Shown: positions 23,431-36,602, counted from the first letter of the stretch. The stretch is 64,000 nt of DNA from Dasypus novemcinctus (GCF_030445035.2 NW_026688628.1:1736001-1800000), one strand, 5' to 3'. Numbers and translations are program-made. The notes: generated by a model not told the origin, from the sequence alone.

Positions 23431-26400
23431 TCATATCATTGAGGTCATGTAGTATTTGTCCTTCAATGTCTGGGTTGCTTCACTCAACATAAGGTTCTCA
23501 AGATTCATCCATGTTATCACATGTGATTGTAGTGTGTTTGTTCTTACAGCCGAGTAGTATTCCATTGTGTGTATATACCACATTTTATTGATCCACTCAT
23601 CTGTTGATGGGCATTTGGGTTGATTCCAACTTTTGGCGATAGTGAACAATGCTGCTATGAACATTGGTGTACATATATCAGTTTGCGTCCTTGTTTTCAG
23701 TTCTGCTGGGTATATACCCAGCAGTGGTATTGCTGGGTCATATGGCAAATCTATGGCTAGATTTTTGAGAAACCTCCATACTGTCCTCCAGAATGGTTGG
23801 ATCCTTCTGCATTCCCACCAGCAGTGGATGAGTGTTCCCCTTCCTTCACATCCTCTCCAGCATTTGTATTCTTCTGTTTTTTTCATAGCTGCCAATCTTA
23901 TGGGTGTAAGATGGTATCTCATTGTAGTTTTGATTTGCATTTCCCTGATAGCTAGAGATTTGGAACATTTTTTCATGTGCTTTCTTGCCATTTGTATTTC
24001 TTCTTCGGAGGAGTGTCTGTTTAAGTCTTTTTCCCATTTTTTAAATGGGTTATTTATCTTTTTATTTTCAAGATATAGAAGTTCTTTATATATGCAAGAG
24101 ATAAGTTTCTTATCAGATATATGATTGCCAAATATTTTCTCCCACTGTGTGGGCTCCCTTTTTACTTTCTTGACAAACTCCTTTGAGGTGCAGAAGGCTT
24201 TAATTTTGAGGAAGTCCCATTTATCTATTAGTTCTTTTGCTGCTCGTGCTTTTGGTGAGATGTTCATAAATCCATTTCCTATTACAAGGTCCTGTAGATG
24301 TTTCCCTACACTGCTTTCTAAGGTTTTTATGGTCTTGGCTCTTATATTTAGGTCTTTGATCCATCTTGAGTTGATCTTTGTATAAGGTGTGAGATGGCAA
24401 TCCTCTTTCTTCTTCTACATATGGCTATCCAGTTCTCCAGATACCATTTGTTGAATAGGCCACTCTCTCCCAGTTGAGAGGGTTTGGTGGCTTTATCAAA
24501 TATTATGTGGCTGTATATGTGAGGTTCTATATCAGAGCTTTCAATTCGATTCCATTGGTCTATGTGTCTCTCCTTATGCCAATACCATGCTGTTTTCACC
24601 ACCGTAGCTTTATAGTATGTTTTGAAGTCAGGTAGTGTGATTCCTCCAATTTCGTTTTTCTTTTTCAGTATGTCTTTGGCTATTCGGGGTCTCTTTCCTT
24701 TCCAAATAAATTTCATAGTTAGTTTTTCTAGTTCCTTAAAGAAGGCTGCGTTGATTTTTATTGGGATTGCATTGAATGTGTAGATCAGTTTTGGTAGGAT
24801 AGACATCTTAATAATGTTCAGTCTTCCTATCCATGAACAAGGAATAGTCTTCCATTTATTTAGGTCTTCTTTGATTTCCTTGAACAATCTTGTATAGTTC
24901 TCGTTGTATAAGTTCTTTACCTATTTAGTTAAATTTATTCCTAAGTATTTGATTTTTTTATTTACTATTGTGAATGGTATTTGTTTCTTGATTTCCTCGT
25001 GATCTTGCTCATTATTGGTGTACAGAAATGCTACTGATTTTTGCGCATTGATCTTATAACCTGCGACTTTACTAAACTCATTTATGAGTTCTAGAATCTT
25101 CGTTGTAGATCTCTCAGGGTTTTCTATGTATAGGATCATGTCATCTGGAAATAATGAAATTTTGTCTTCTTCCTTTCCAATTTGAATGCCTTTTATTTCT
25201 GGTTCTTGCCTCAGTGCTCGAGCAAGTACTTCTAAGACAATGTTAAATAGGAGCGGAGACAGTGGGCATCCTTGTCTTGTTCCTGAGTTTAGAGGGAAGG
25301 AGTCTAGGATTTCTCCATTGTAAACAATATTGGCTTTAGGTTTTTCATATATACTCTTTATCATGTTCAAAAAATTCCCTTGTATTCCAATCTTTTGGAG
25401 TGTTTTTATCAAGAAAGGGTGCTGTATTTTGTTAAATGCTTTTTCTGCATCAATAGATATAATCATGTGATTTTTTTCCTTCAATCTGTTTATATGGTGT
25501 ATTACGTTGATTGATTTTCTTATGTTGAACCATCCTTGCATACCTGGGATGAATCCCACTTGGTCGTGGTGTATAATACGTTTAATGTGTTGTTGAATAC
25601 GATTAGCAAGTATTTTGTTAAGTATTTTTGCGTCTAGGTTCATTAGAGAAATTGGTCTGTAATTTTCCTTTCTTGTGATGTCTTTGTTTGGCTTTGGTAC
25701 TAGGGTAATGTTGGCATCATAGAAGGAGTTGGGTAATGTTCTTTCCGTTTTGATGCTTTGGAATAGTTTCAGCAGGATTGGTGTCAGTTCTTTCCGGAAT
25801 GTTTTGTAGAATTCACCTGTGAAGCCATCTGGCCCTGGGCTCTTTTAGTTGGGAGATTTTTGATAACTGATTCTATCTCTCTGCTTGTGATTGGTTTGTT
25901 AAGATCATCAATTTCTTCTTTCGTCAATATGGGCTGCTTATGTGTTTCTAGGAATTTGTCCATTTCCTCTTGATTGTCATTTTTGTTGGAATATAGTTTT
26001 TCAAAATATCCTCTTATGATAGTCTTTATTTCTGTGGGGTCAGTGGTGATATCGCCTTCCTCATTTCTTATTTTGTGTATTTGCATCTTCTCTCTTTCTT
26101 TCTTTGTTAGTGTTGCTAAAGGTTTGTCAATTTTGTTAATCTTCTCAAAAAACCAGCTCTTGGTCTTGTTTATCTGTTCAAGTGCTTTCTTATTTTCTAT
26201 TTCATTTAGTTCTGCTCTTATCTTTGTTATTTCCTTCCTTCTTCTTCCTGTTGGGTTACTTTGTTGTTGTTTTTCTAATTCCTTCAAATGTGTAGTTAGT
26301 TCTTCAATTTTTGCTCTTTCTTCTTTTTTGATATATGAATTTATGGCTATAAACTTCCCTCTCAGTACTGCTTTTGCTGCATCCCATAAATTTTGGTATG

Positions 26401-27248
26401 TTGTGTTATCATTATCATTTGTTTCAAGGTAGTCATTGATTTCTTTTGAGATTTCCTCTTTGACCCACTGTTTTTCTAAGAGTGTGCTGTTTAATTTCCA
26501 AATCATGGTGTGAAATCTGGGCTTCTGTCCCTTGCAAATCTCCAGCTTGACTCCACTGTGGTCAGAGATAATGTTTTATATGATTTCAATCTTTCTGAAT
26601 TCGTTCAGCCTTTCTTTGTGGCCTAGCATATGATCTATCTTGGAGAATGATCCATGTGCGCTTGAGAAAAATGTATATCCTGCTGTGTTTGGGTGTAGCG
26701 ATCTATATATGTCTATTAGATCGAGCTCCTCTAATATGCTATTCAGATGTTTTGTTTCTTTGGTGATTCTCTTTTGAGATGTTCTGTCCAGAGTTGATAG
26801 TGGTGTATTAAAATCCCCCACTATAATTGTAGATGTATCTATTCTTTCACTTAGTTTTTCCAGCGTTTGCCTGACGTATTTAGAGGCACCCTTGTTAGGG
26901 GCATAGATATTTATGATTGTTTGATCTTCTTGACAGATTTTCCCTTTCACTAAAATGTAGTATCCTTCTTTGTCTCTCACAATTGTTTCACATTTAAAGT
27001 CTATTTTGTCTGATATTAATATAGCTACTCCTGCCTTTTTTTTGGTTATTGTTAGCTTGTATGATTGTTTTCCAGCCATTCACTTTCAGTCTCCATGCGT
27101 CTCTGGGTCTAAGATGTGTCTCTTGTAGACAGCATATGGATGGGTCATATTTCCTTATCCAATGTCCCAGTCTGAATCTTTTGATAGGTGAGTTTAATCC
27201 GTTGACATTCAGTGTTATTACTATCAAGGAATTATTTGTGTTAGCCAT
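23431..27248 (-). pseudogene. L1 ORF2 (endonuclease, reverse transcriptase, C-terminal domain), broken
   Basis: Encodes the L1 endonuclease and reverse transcriptase, about 1,270 codons with lesions counted, the normal family length. The start MANTNNSL is at 27246-27248. Endonuclease motifs: LNVNGLNS, QETHL, GDFNTPLS, KIDHMLG and SDH. Lesions: a frameshift at the T run about 27034-27041, a TAA at 26576-26578 just before the SDH motif, a frameshift near 25845, a nonsense codon near 24921, and a one-base deletion near 24405. The RT catalytic motif is FPDD (25140-25151) where the sister copies have FADD, which would itself impair activity. It ends in the family C terminus MTSMI with stop at 23431-23433. 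Confidence 0.93.
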
Positions 27249-27322
27249 ATTTTGATTAGATTTGTGTTTGTCATATTTTGTTTGTATATTTTTTTTTGTC
27301 TTTTTTGTTGTTGTTGTTGGTC

Positions 27323-28291
27323 TTATACTCTCCTCCAACTTTGCCTTTCCTGTTTTTTTCTTTCTTCCTGCAGAACTCCCTTTAGAATTTCTTGAAGGGG
27401 AGGTTTCTTGTTGGTATACTCTTTCAGTTTCTGTTTGTCTGTGAATATTTTGAACTCTCCCTCATGTTTGAATGCTAGTTTAGCTGGATAAAGTATTCTT
27501 GGTTGGAAGTTTTTTTCCTTTAGTACCTTGACTATATCATACCACTGTCTTCTTGCCTCCATGGTTTCAGAAGAGAAATCAGCACTTAATCTAATTGAGC
27601 TTCCCTTATATGTGATGGTTTTCTTTTCTCTTGCTGCTTTTAGGATTTTCTCTTTGTCTTGAGCCTTGGATAATTTGATAAGTATATGTCTTGGGGTGGG
27701 CCTGTTGGGGTTTATGACTTATGGAGTGCGCTGTGCTTCTTGGATATGTACATCTGTCTCTTTCAGTAGATTTGGGAAGTTTTCAGCCATTATTTCCTGC
27801 AACACTCCTTCTGACCCCTTTCCCTTCTCTTCACCTTCTGGAATGCCTATAATACGTATGTTTGAACGTTTTGCATTGTCATTCAGGTCCCTAAATCCTG
27901 ATTGGATTTTTTCTATCTTCTTATTGACCCCTTCTACTATCTGTTTGATTTCTGATGTACTGTCTTCCACATCACTAATTCTCTGCTCTGTCTCTTCTAG
28001 TCTGCTGATATTTGCTGCAAGTGTATTTTTGATTTCTTGAACTGTGGTGTTCATTCCCATCATATCTGTTATGTTTTTGCGTATGTCTGCAATTTCCCCT
28101 CCAAGTGATGTCTTCATGTTGTTAACCTCTTTCATTATTGCATCAAATTTGTCGGTGATAAATGTTCTGAGTTCTTTCATTGCTTGTGCCAAGTTTTGCT
28201 CCCCTTCGTGATTATTGGTTTGTTGATTGGATTCAGCCATGTTTTCCTGATTATTGGTTTGGTTTGTAGATTTTTGTTGCTTTCTGGTCAT
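27323..28291 (-). pseudogene. L1 ORF1 (RNA-binding coiled-coil protein), one nonsense codon
   Basis: Encodes the L1 ORF1 protein, a trimeric nucleic-acid chaperone that coats L1 RNA. It has 322 codons counting one internal stop. The order is a polar N terminus rich in Q and N, a heptad-patterned coiled coil (about residues 30-120, with SRLEETEQRISDVED), an RRM-type domain beginning NIRIIGIPEGEEKG, and a C-terminal domain with ARRQWYDIVKVLKEKNFQPRILYPAKL. A TAA lies at 27719-27721; both halves are in one frame, so this is the only obvious lesion. ORF2 begins about 75 bases downstream. Confidence 0.92.
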
Positions 28292-30125
28292 CTCTTTATT
28301 TTGACAAATTTAATCAGTTCCTTAGCTTCTTTGTCTGCTTTTGGAGGTTAATTAGTTGTTATTTTTGCATAGTAGTTATATCTTCTCTTTGTCACTTTTT
28401 TCTTCTTATTCAAGTTACTTGTTGTTGGTTAGGTTCACTTTAGAAGAAAGTATTAGTGTTGGGGAAAGGCAATTGTGTCAGCAAGGGAAAAGTGTAGAGT
28501 AGTATTAGTAATGTATGTTAACAAAGCAAGAATATGAGTTCTGGGAGGATGGAGGTTAGATTCATGTAGATTGTATAGAGTTATAGCTGTAGGTAGAGTA
28601 CCTTTTATGGAGTAGATGACTGAATATAGGCAGAATATGGTATGAACTACAAAGCTATTGTTTTCATGAGAGAGGGAAAAAGAAAAGAAAGGTAATAGTT
28701 TCAAGAGTGGATAACAGATAGAAAACAGAACAAAGGTATAAGAAATTAAGAGTTAGACACTTTGTGGTTCAAAGAATGGGAGGTGGGGGGTGGAATATAG
28801 GAGAGACAGTAGATGATAATGGATATCAAGATGCAGGGGAAGGGGGATAGTGTAGGTAGCCTAAATCAGTTCACACAGAAATGAGGCAGTGTAGGAAGGG
28901 AAAACCCAGCAAATATGAGGAGTTCCCTGTAGCACCTATTGTGTACTTGAATTAAAATAAAATAAGTGGAAAATGAGGGACAAGAGGGAAAGAGAAAACC
29001 GAAAAAAAAAATACTAATTATAATAAAGGAAAAAAGAAAGACAAGAAGAAAGGAAGAAAGAAAAAGAGGATAGGCAAATGGTGGGGACAGATAGGGGGAA
29101 GAGAGATATAGGTATACACGTGTCACAATTGCAACACTATCTAAAACAACCAGCAAAAAAAAAACCCCTAAATAACTGTATTTAAAAAAAAAAAAAAAAA
29201 AAAAAGGACTTTGGGGGACACGCTAGGAGAAAAGACTAGGGGATAATGCAATATTAGCAATCAGGACGTCAAAAAGAGTAAAAAGTAAGAAAAAGTGAAA
29301 ATCAAACCAAAACAATATGAACCAATAAAGATAAAATGCAAACGTTAAGGTCCAGGGCACTCAAGGACCCCAGGTAAACCCCAGGGCGTGATGGATTCAG
29401 GGGTGGAAAGTCTGAAACACTGAAGACTCAAGAGGTGTGAGTCTGGGGTGTGGACCGCCAGAGTCCAGGGGACCCAGACCTGGCAACCTCAAATCTGGTC
29501 CACAGAAAGCTGAGGAGCCCCGCAGTGCAACACAACCCTCCGGGATCCCCGTAGCTGGGTGCCAGCCCAGTGGGGGAAGCCCGATTCGTGAATTCTATAT
29601 TGAATATCTAATCCCTGAAATTCACCTAACTCCTCAGGGTATCAGCCTTGGGACAGCTCCCTCCCTGTGCTCCCACGCAACTGCCACTTGAGGGCGCCTC
29701 TACACCACGGCCAGTTCAATGACCCAGATCCCAAGCCCCGCCGGGTGGGGTGGGCTTCAGCTGGAAACGCCGAAAACAGCCTCTAAGATCCGAAATCCCA
29801 AACTTCGCAAAATATTCCCCAATCAGCTTTCAGATGTGTCCTCCTCCCTCACTGCACCCTACAACAGTCTCTCAATTGTGTCCCCTTATTGTCCAAAATC
29901 CAATTCCGTTGCAGATCGGCAGCCGGACCTGTGGGGATGGAGCTCCAGGCGGGAGCTCTATCCCCCCTGTCCGATGGCTAAACCTTCCCCCGCTTCACCA
30001 CAATACACCATCTGTCTCCCCAAATCAATCTGCAAAGGAGTCTTATCCCAACAATCCCTCACCAGCCAGCCCAGTATCCGCGAATTTCTCAGCACCGCAA
30101 AACCTCCAGAGAAAGGAAAAAAAAC
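28292..30125 (-). promoter_or_regulatory. L1 5' UTR and internal promoter region
   Basis: Sequence upstream of ORF1 up to the target-site duplication. The outer 750 bases (about 29370-30125) are GC- and CpG-rich compared with the surroundings, as expected for an L1 internal promoter; the inner part (28292-29330) is A/G-rich on the plus strand with a long A run at 29185-29205. There is no tandem monomer structure like that of mouse L1. The open frames seen here on the plus strand are antisense to the element and not treated as genes. Confidence 0.8.
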
Positions 30126-30140
30126 GGTAAAACAATTTCA
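30126..30140 (+). repeat. Target-site duplication, 5' side of the complete L1
   Basis: Exact partner of 20624-20638. Confidence 0.93.
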
Positions 30141-32622
30141 AATGTAAATCCTCTCTTTTCCATCAAGACCTCCAAGAATTCACACAAATATGGGCCCAAC
30201 AAATGAACTTAACACAATCTTAAATACAGATAAACACTAAGAAAACAAGTTACCATGACTAAGAGCCAGAAGAAAAGCAAACAGTGGGAAAAAGCCTTTA
30301 ACTGTTTCAGAGTTTGAAATTGTTCAGACACAGTATATGAAACAACACTTTTTAATGAGTTTTATAAAATTAAAAAGAGTATTGCAAATATATAAAATGG
30401 CATAAACATATTTCAATAATGAAATAAATAGAACCGCTAAAGCTGAAATATACAATGCTGAAAATTTAAAATTTCTATGCAGTTGAACTGTGAGAAATTT
30501 AGCTACCATGAAAACCAAAGTCCCCTGCAACCTCAGAGAGGAATCAGGAGAAAAAAACAAATTTATATCTGTGAACTTTTACACCTGAGGCTTTTTCTTT
30601 ATCCCTGCAGTTACTGCCAGTAAAGCATTCCCTCCCATGATATTATCTTCCCACAGTAAAACAGAAATTCTGTGCCTCATTCCAGTGATTTTTTTGTTCC
30701 ACTGGTGATTTCATCCTTGGATAATGAATAAATACAAAATGTCTTTATTCTGGAAACTCCAGGAGATGAAATATATGAACCACACTTAGGATGATGTATC
30801 TCAGATCTCTTAATATGTGGGTGCTTCCAGTTCTTCTGAGAAGGGTGATCTGATATTGAGGAGAAATGGAAAGAGTGGCATTGGTGAAAGACACTAGGAG
30901 GTGAAATGCAGGACCTTCTTATTCAGTGCTGTTACCCTAGAATTTGCTTCTAGTGGAAACTCAGCTCCTGGCAGTGGAGGAAGGAATCATTGTTGCCATG
31001 TTTGAAATATTGTCACTTAGACACTGGCTACATTATTACAGTAAATTATAAGAGGCAAAGACTCCATTATAGTTTTCTACTGTGTCTTAGTTTAAATGAT
31101 ATTCCCTGGACCTGAGGGTGTTCATTCAACTTCCCCGACTCTGGACAGTTAATCTTCAATTGACAGTGTTCATCTTCTCTAAATTTCTCATGGTACGGTC
31201 CCAGTAGATAATTATTTTACACACACAACATAATACAATTGAAGAGAACAGAGCTCACTCACAATGAGTCTTCACCTACTTCTGTCTGAAAAACAGTTCA
31301 TGGTTTACAGGCAGCAACCAAATCTCCCACTTCTCCAGGAAAAAATATTGTTTCCCTCTGTAACCTGGTGTTTATCTCTCACTCAATTTATTGAAGTTTC
31401 TTTAGTTGAATGCCAAATTTTAAGGCTGTTCTTCAAGGTTTCCCATTTTTTAAAAACCCTAAAATGCAGTTTAGTGTCATCAATAACACACAATATGATT
31501 TTTTTCTTGTATCTTGATGTTTGTATTTTTTTGGTACAGATTCTTAAGGAATAAATTTAGTTTTCCATGAGAGCAAAATTTATGTCCTAGTTTAGAGTGA
31601 ATCATTGTTTCCACATATTTTAGTGTCCTGGACAAGTCTAAAAATCTACTGATAAAACCAGGAATATATTTTTTTGAGAGAAAAATTGAAGATGCAGGAA
31701 TAGGGGAGTGAGTAAAGGTCTAGGTAAGTAGGTACATTCTAGGAAAAGATAACAGAGTTGAAATCCTCTTTATATTTCACTAATGGTGTACTTTAAAATA
31801 TCTAATTTTTAAAAATTTTTATGCAACCACAGTAAGTCTCCATAAAAACCTAAAATTGTGTCCTAATATCTGGGTTTAATATTTGAGAAAAAGTATCATA
31901 GCAAATAGGGAAAACATGCACCTTATTTTTGTGATCTGTAAATATGAATTATTATTGTAGGAAGGGCTTAGTGAAATTTCCGGAAAAAAAGTCCTTAACT
32001 ATGAAAATAAGTTTTAACGGGTAACCTTACTTCACTGGGGAGAAATACAGAAATTATTGAGACCATCAGTGTTTGAAGGATCAAAGATTGTGCTCTTGAT
32101 TACAACCTCACTTAACTTATGATTTAGAATGTGCAGGAGAAGGGATTATATCAGAGATGGAATTTGAATTATTGTAAACCAATTAGATGATGTCTCCAGA
32201 TCAGGATGTGACATCTTTCTGGAGTCAATGAATAAAAACCCTGATAGCTGGTACACAGCCTTTGCTAAGAGAGATTATTTTCACCAAAGCCATTAAACAC
32301 AAGTGCTGGCAGTGACTGCAGTATACCTTCATCACTCCAGCACCTGCTTTAATTTTATATATACAGAATTACCTGTGTGAAATATTTCACTATTGAAAAT
32401 CCTGGCAGCAGTTTCTACCTTCAATACTGATTTCAGGGAATACAATAAGAAAGACCACAAGATGTAAAATAATACAAAAGAAACAGGTGTCCTTGATATA
32501 AAAAAAATTAAAGAAATAGGGTTCTGATATTAGACAAATAACAGCTTATCTTTCTATATACTTATAAAGAATTTAAATTTAGATTTCCCAGTGTTTGATC
32601 TCTATTAGTCATGAGCAATTTT
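30141..32622. other. Unannotated region between complete L1 and receptor pseudogene
   Basis: AT-rich, apparently single-copy DNA. No coding, RNA or transposon features recognised. Confidence 0.45.
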
Positions 32623-33492
32623 CTAAACTTGAGACAGGAATCCTTTTATAGAGAGAATGTGTCTCAGTGTTTTAAAGGCCTGCTTTGTGTCCTTGTTTCT
32701 AAGACTATAGATAAAGGGAGTCAGCATAAGAATGACCACCATGTACATCACTGAGACTAATGCACTTGTCCTTGAGTTTTCAGGAGCAGTAGAGCTAAGA
32801 TGCACTCTGAGACTTGTACCATAAAACAGGGTGACAACTGAGATGTGAGACCAACAAGTAAAAAATGATTTATACTTGCCCTCAGTTCATGAAATTCTGA
32901 AAATGGAGGCTACAAACTTGGAGAAAAAGAAAAGGATCCCACTGAGTGGAATAAAACCCAGAAGTCTAGGTGCAAAATACATCACAACGTCATTGAGAAA
33001 GGTATCAAGAAGAAGCAAGTCGACTACCTGATTAAGTTCACAGAAAAAGTAGGGCAATTCCAACTCTGAACAAAAAAGTAATTGCTAAACCATTAAGCAT
33101 TATAAAAGGGAGTATAAAACACTCAATAACCAGGATGTCAGCAGCAGGAGGACACAGAGCCGGGGGTTCATGATGACCATGTAGTGCAGGGGGTCACAGA
33201 TGGCCACAAAGTGGTCTTAGGGCATCACAGTCAAGAGGGAGTTATCTAATTGTCCAGAAAGTATGAAAAAATATATCTGTCTGAAGCAACTTTCAAAAGT
33301 TGGAGAGGAAGGAGTATATAGATGTGTGGAGGTGGGAGTCCAAGATGATGGCCAGGATGATGAGCAGATTCCCAGGAAGGTGACCAGTTACATCAACAGG
33401 AACAGCCCAAAGAGGAGAGGCTGCACTCCCGTATCATCTGAGAGACCCAGGAGGGCAAAATCTAAGACACATGTTTGGTTTTCTGTTTCCAT
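32623..33492 (-). pseudogene. Olfactory receptor pseudogene, family 7-like
   Basis: Minus-strand remnant of a receptor coding exon. The N terminus (METENQT at 33490-33492 and downstream, then [10 protein letters not shown]) is followed at once by a TAA where a tyrosine codon of the family motif MYLVT stood. Most of TM2 to the first extracellular loop is missing, since the sequence jumps from the TM1 area to the TM3 area near 33280-33310. The MAYDR motif contains a TAG and reads on as [12 protein letters not shown]. The C-terminal part ends in [17 protein letters not shown], with stop at 32623-32625. A pyrimidine-rich stretch ending in CTAG precedes the ATG, as in the intact gene. It cannot encode a receptor. 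Confidence 0.9.
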
Positions 33493-33939
33493 GTAGAGGA
33501 TGAAATTCCTAGAAGAGATAACAGAGCAATGCAAATTTAGCCACACACGGTAATCATAAAAAATATAATACACGGTGTGATTAGTTTTAAAAGCACATTA
33601 AATTTATATTTTTATAGATTTTATATAGATTTAATTCCCTTATCTAAAAATGTCAGGGAAATCAAATGCTCCTGTTTCTCCTTTATAATTTCTGACTAGC
33701 CATACTTATCCAAAATGAAAAACACTATGCCACTACAAATTATCTCAGACTTTATTTTAATCAACAAACCTAATGACCAGTCTTTTTGTACCTGAGACAA
33801 AATAGTGAAGAAGAAGAACAAAGTTGTAGGAAATACATTACCTAATTGCAACACAATATAAAAACACAATAATTAAACAGTATCCTGTTGACAAATAAAC
33901 AAATAGAATAAAACACCCTGCAAATGTGTTCAATAGGTG
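33493..33939. other. Upstream flank of the receptor pseudogene
   Basis: The part 33595-33705 resembles the upstream flank of the intact receptor gene (about 11868-11945): a shared TATATAGAT run, ATTCCCTT and TCTGACTAG in the same order. No other feature seen. Confidence 0.5.
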
Positions 33940-34565
33940 TTTCACAGAGGCAATTTAATGTAGACAGTTTGGTCTTCTCGACAAATGGTATTGGAACAAT
34001 AAGTTATATTCAGGCCAAACAAAAAGGAACTGAAGCACAGATTGTAAATATTTTATAAAAATTAAATAAAAATGAATCATATCACTTAAAAGTAAAATGC
34101 AGCGTAACACTTCTAGAATAAACATATAGGAAATATAGGGGCCCAGGGTGTAGAAATGCATTTTTAGATAAAGCACCCTAAGCATGATCTATGAGAAATG
34201 AAAATTTATAAGTTGTTTCTATTCAATGTAAATTTCTGCTCTATGCAGGACATTGATAAAGGATTGAAGAGAAAATCTACAGATTTGGAAAAAATATTAA
34301 CAAAACACACCTGTTAAATGATTTACATCCAAATTTACGAAGAAGCCTTAACACCCCAAAATAAGAAAGCAAATGCTGATTTAAAAAATGGTCAGAAGAT
34401 CTTAACAGAATCCTAAGCTAAGAATATATACCCTTCCAAGTAAGCATTCTGTGGGAGGAGTGGAGGGGTGGGGGGTGTGTTATGTGGGAACCTCATAATT
34501 TTTAACATAACATTTTTTGTGATCCATGTATCTTCAAATAACACAATAAAAAATAAATGCTAAAA
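33940..34565 (+). mobile_element. Old LINE-1 fragment, ORF2 C-terminal region joined to a 3' end
   Basis: The DNA resembles the ORF2 stretch that follows the RT domain (counterpart of FNKWYLENW through KIFG and NPFKNW), then jumps to a short 3' UTR-like G-rich stretch (34446-34485) and an A-rich tail at about 34540-34565. The end of ORF2 and most of the 3' UTR are missing, so an internal deletion is likely. Confidence 0.65.
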
Positions 34566-36602
34566 AACGTTGGGTTAGCCAAGCTCAGTATTTCTTAAGT
34601 AGTTTGAGATAATAAGCACAAATCCTGATTTGCCTAGACTTTGTTCATTTATCTGAGCAATGCTGGGATATAGCAAACTCCAGATACAGCTAGAATGTGA
34701 TATTTTAGGCATTGGCACTTCTGGTTTAAAGGTTCCTGCATATTTTGAATCATGTGAATTTGCACTTTCACAATAAAATCCCACTTTATTTTACCAATTC
34801 TATTTCCCTAGGTGTCAGTGTCTATGGCAAATGCTATATTTTAAATATAACAGATATTGCTTTAACAGTGCAATATATTATTCTCACTCATACCAAGTTC
34901 GGCTTTTACAAGTAAAAGTCACCCTTCAGTTAAGCTTGTTTTGTTTACCTCAATGAGACCTCAGAATATATTGGCAAAACCTACATTTTAGACATAAAAA
35001 TACTATTTCCCAGGACTGGTAATTTTTAGTTGTAGCAAGATCTGCTTTAGAAATAGAAACAAGAAACAGCCTGGTGGTTCAAAGGAGAGGCACTGGCATC
35101 CAAACACATTCAATCTGGCACCAACGCTGGTTCTTTCATGGAAAAAACTGGTCACTGGGTAGTTTAGCAGAGCTAAGCCAGTACTTGTCCATTTAAATTG
35201 GGAATTTCTATGGCTGAGAAATCACATTCACCACTCTGCCCTGAATTCTACAAGATTTCCAAGAAATCACAAGAACTCCAAAAACAAATGGAAATGCAGC
35301 TATTCATCTGAAAGACTATTACGTACGGTGCTAAATCTTGCAGTCAGAAGAACAGATTATCAGAAAGACTGACAACAGAGCAACACATTAATAAGAAGTC
35401 CTAAGAAAAGATGACCAAAGCTGTCCTGAGCATCGCAGGTTTATGCCAAAGAAATAGCAAAAATTGATAAACCATGCTGCCTCATGCAAATAAAATTCAC
35501 AAGTGTAAAACACAATGAAATACTATTCTTATAAATAAAGGCAGATGTTAACAATGAGCTAAATTAATGTGAAATCACACATTATAAAAATGTATGGGGT
35601 GATATTTTCTAAAGTATTATTTTTTTCCAAAAATATAATAAAGAGCTCTCATCTGCTTCTGGGATGGTAGAGACTAACTGGGAAGGAAGGTAATGCTCCA
35701 CCACCAGATGGTTCTGTTTTTATTAAACTCCGATGAAGGAAAATGCATAGCATGAATTATTTGAATCTGTCTTTTTTATTATCATTTAAAGGTTTAGACA
35801 TAGGGATATTTATTCTAGAGAAACAGGGCAAAACTGCTGTTTGTAAGATAAGACTTTCAGATGAAGCATATAAATCTAAATGGTAGCATTATTGTATAGT
35901 TTTTGACTATGCTTTGAAAAGTTATGGTTTATGGTTAAGATTAGAATTCTGAGTGAAGTGTTTTTGGTGGCCAAATTTAATTTAATCTAAGTATATGGGT
36001 GGATACATATTAAAGGTACAAATTAAAATGCAAATTCTTGAATAGTAAATAACTTGATTACTGTTATTAAAATGTTGACTCACTGACTTTTGTTTTATGA
36101 TAAAGGAAATAATTGATTGAATTTTATCCTAGAAATATACTGCTGTTAAATTTCCACTCTCTTTTCCTTGTTTCTATAGAGTAATTTTGTCACAAGTCTT
36201 AAATGTTTTGATTCAATGTTGTGGTTTTATTATATGTGGAATTTTTGAAAGTTCAGCTAAAAATACATGCAAATGTGAAAATTCTGTAGTTTCTCTTAAT
36301 TCTGATTTGTGCTCAAGATTTTGGTTTTAAAATGGTTATAACAAGAGCAGTTGCCTCTTTCAGTATTTGTTAGATGGGTGAAGTGGTGATAAATGTCACA
36401 GTGATGCTTTCATTTTTTAGATTATTGCTATAAGTAGGTTAGTCTTTACCACAAGAGAGTCATTTTTTTTCAAATGTGCATTTTTTAATGAATAGCTTTT
36501 ACAAATACAACATCATAAATGTTACAGCTACCTTGAAAAAGGGAGGGTGGTATGGGGGATGGAGAGCTTACATTGCAATCTCTCATACATTTTTTCTCTC
36601 TT
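34566..36602. other. Unannotated AT-rich region
   Basis: No gene, RNA or repeat recognised in about 2 kb. Confidence 0.45.

Larger units (their letters stand above)
20639..30125 (-). mobile_element. Structurally complete LINE-1, 9.49 kb
   Basis: A full-length L1 on the minus strand bounded by a perfect 15-bp target-site duplication. In element order: 5' UTR (30125-28292, about 1.83 kb, GC-rich at its start), ORF1 (28291-27323), short spacer, ORF2 (27248-23431), 3' UTR of about 2.8 kb (23430-20639) with a terminal G-rich tract and poly-A. Typical mammalian L1s are 6-7 kb; the extra length comes from the two UTRs, chiefly the 3' one. Both ORFs carry lesions, so it is not autonomously active, but the intact duplication and long open segments indicate a recent insertion. 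Confidence 0.95.

Noticed and set aside
23633-24385. Long plus-strand open frames across the complete L1
   Set aside because: They are antisense to ORF2 and recur antisense to every ORF2 copy; the sense strand explains the sequence.
29437-30147. Plus-strand open frames of 84-142 codons
   Set aside because: They lie antisense in the GC-rich L1 5' UTR, where stops are rare.
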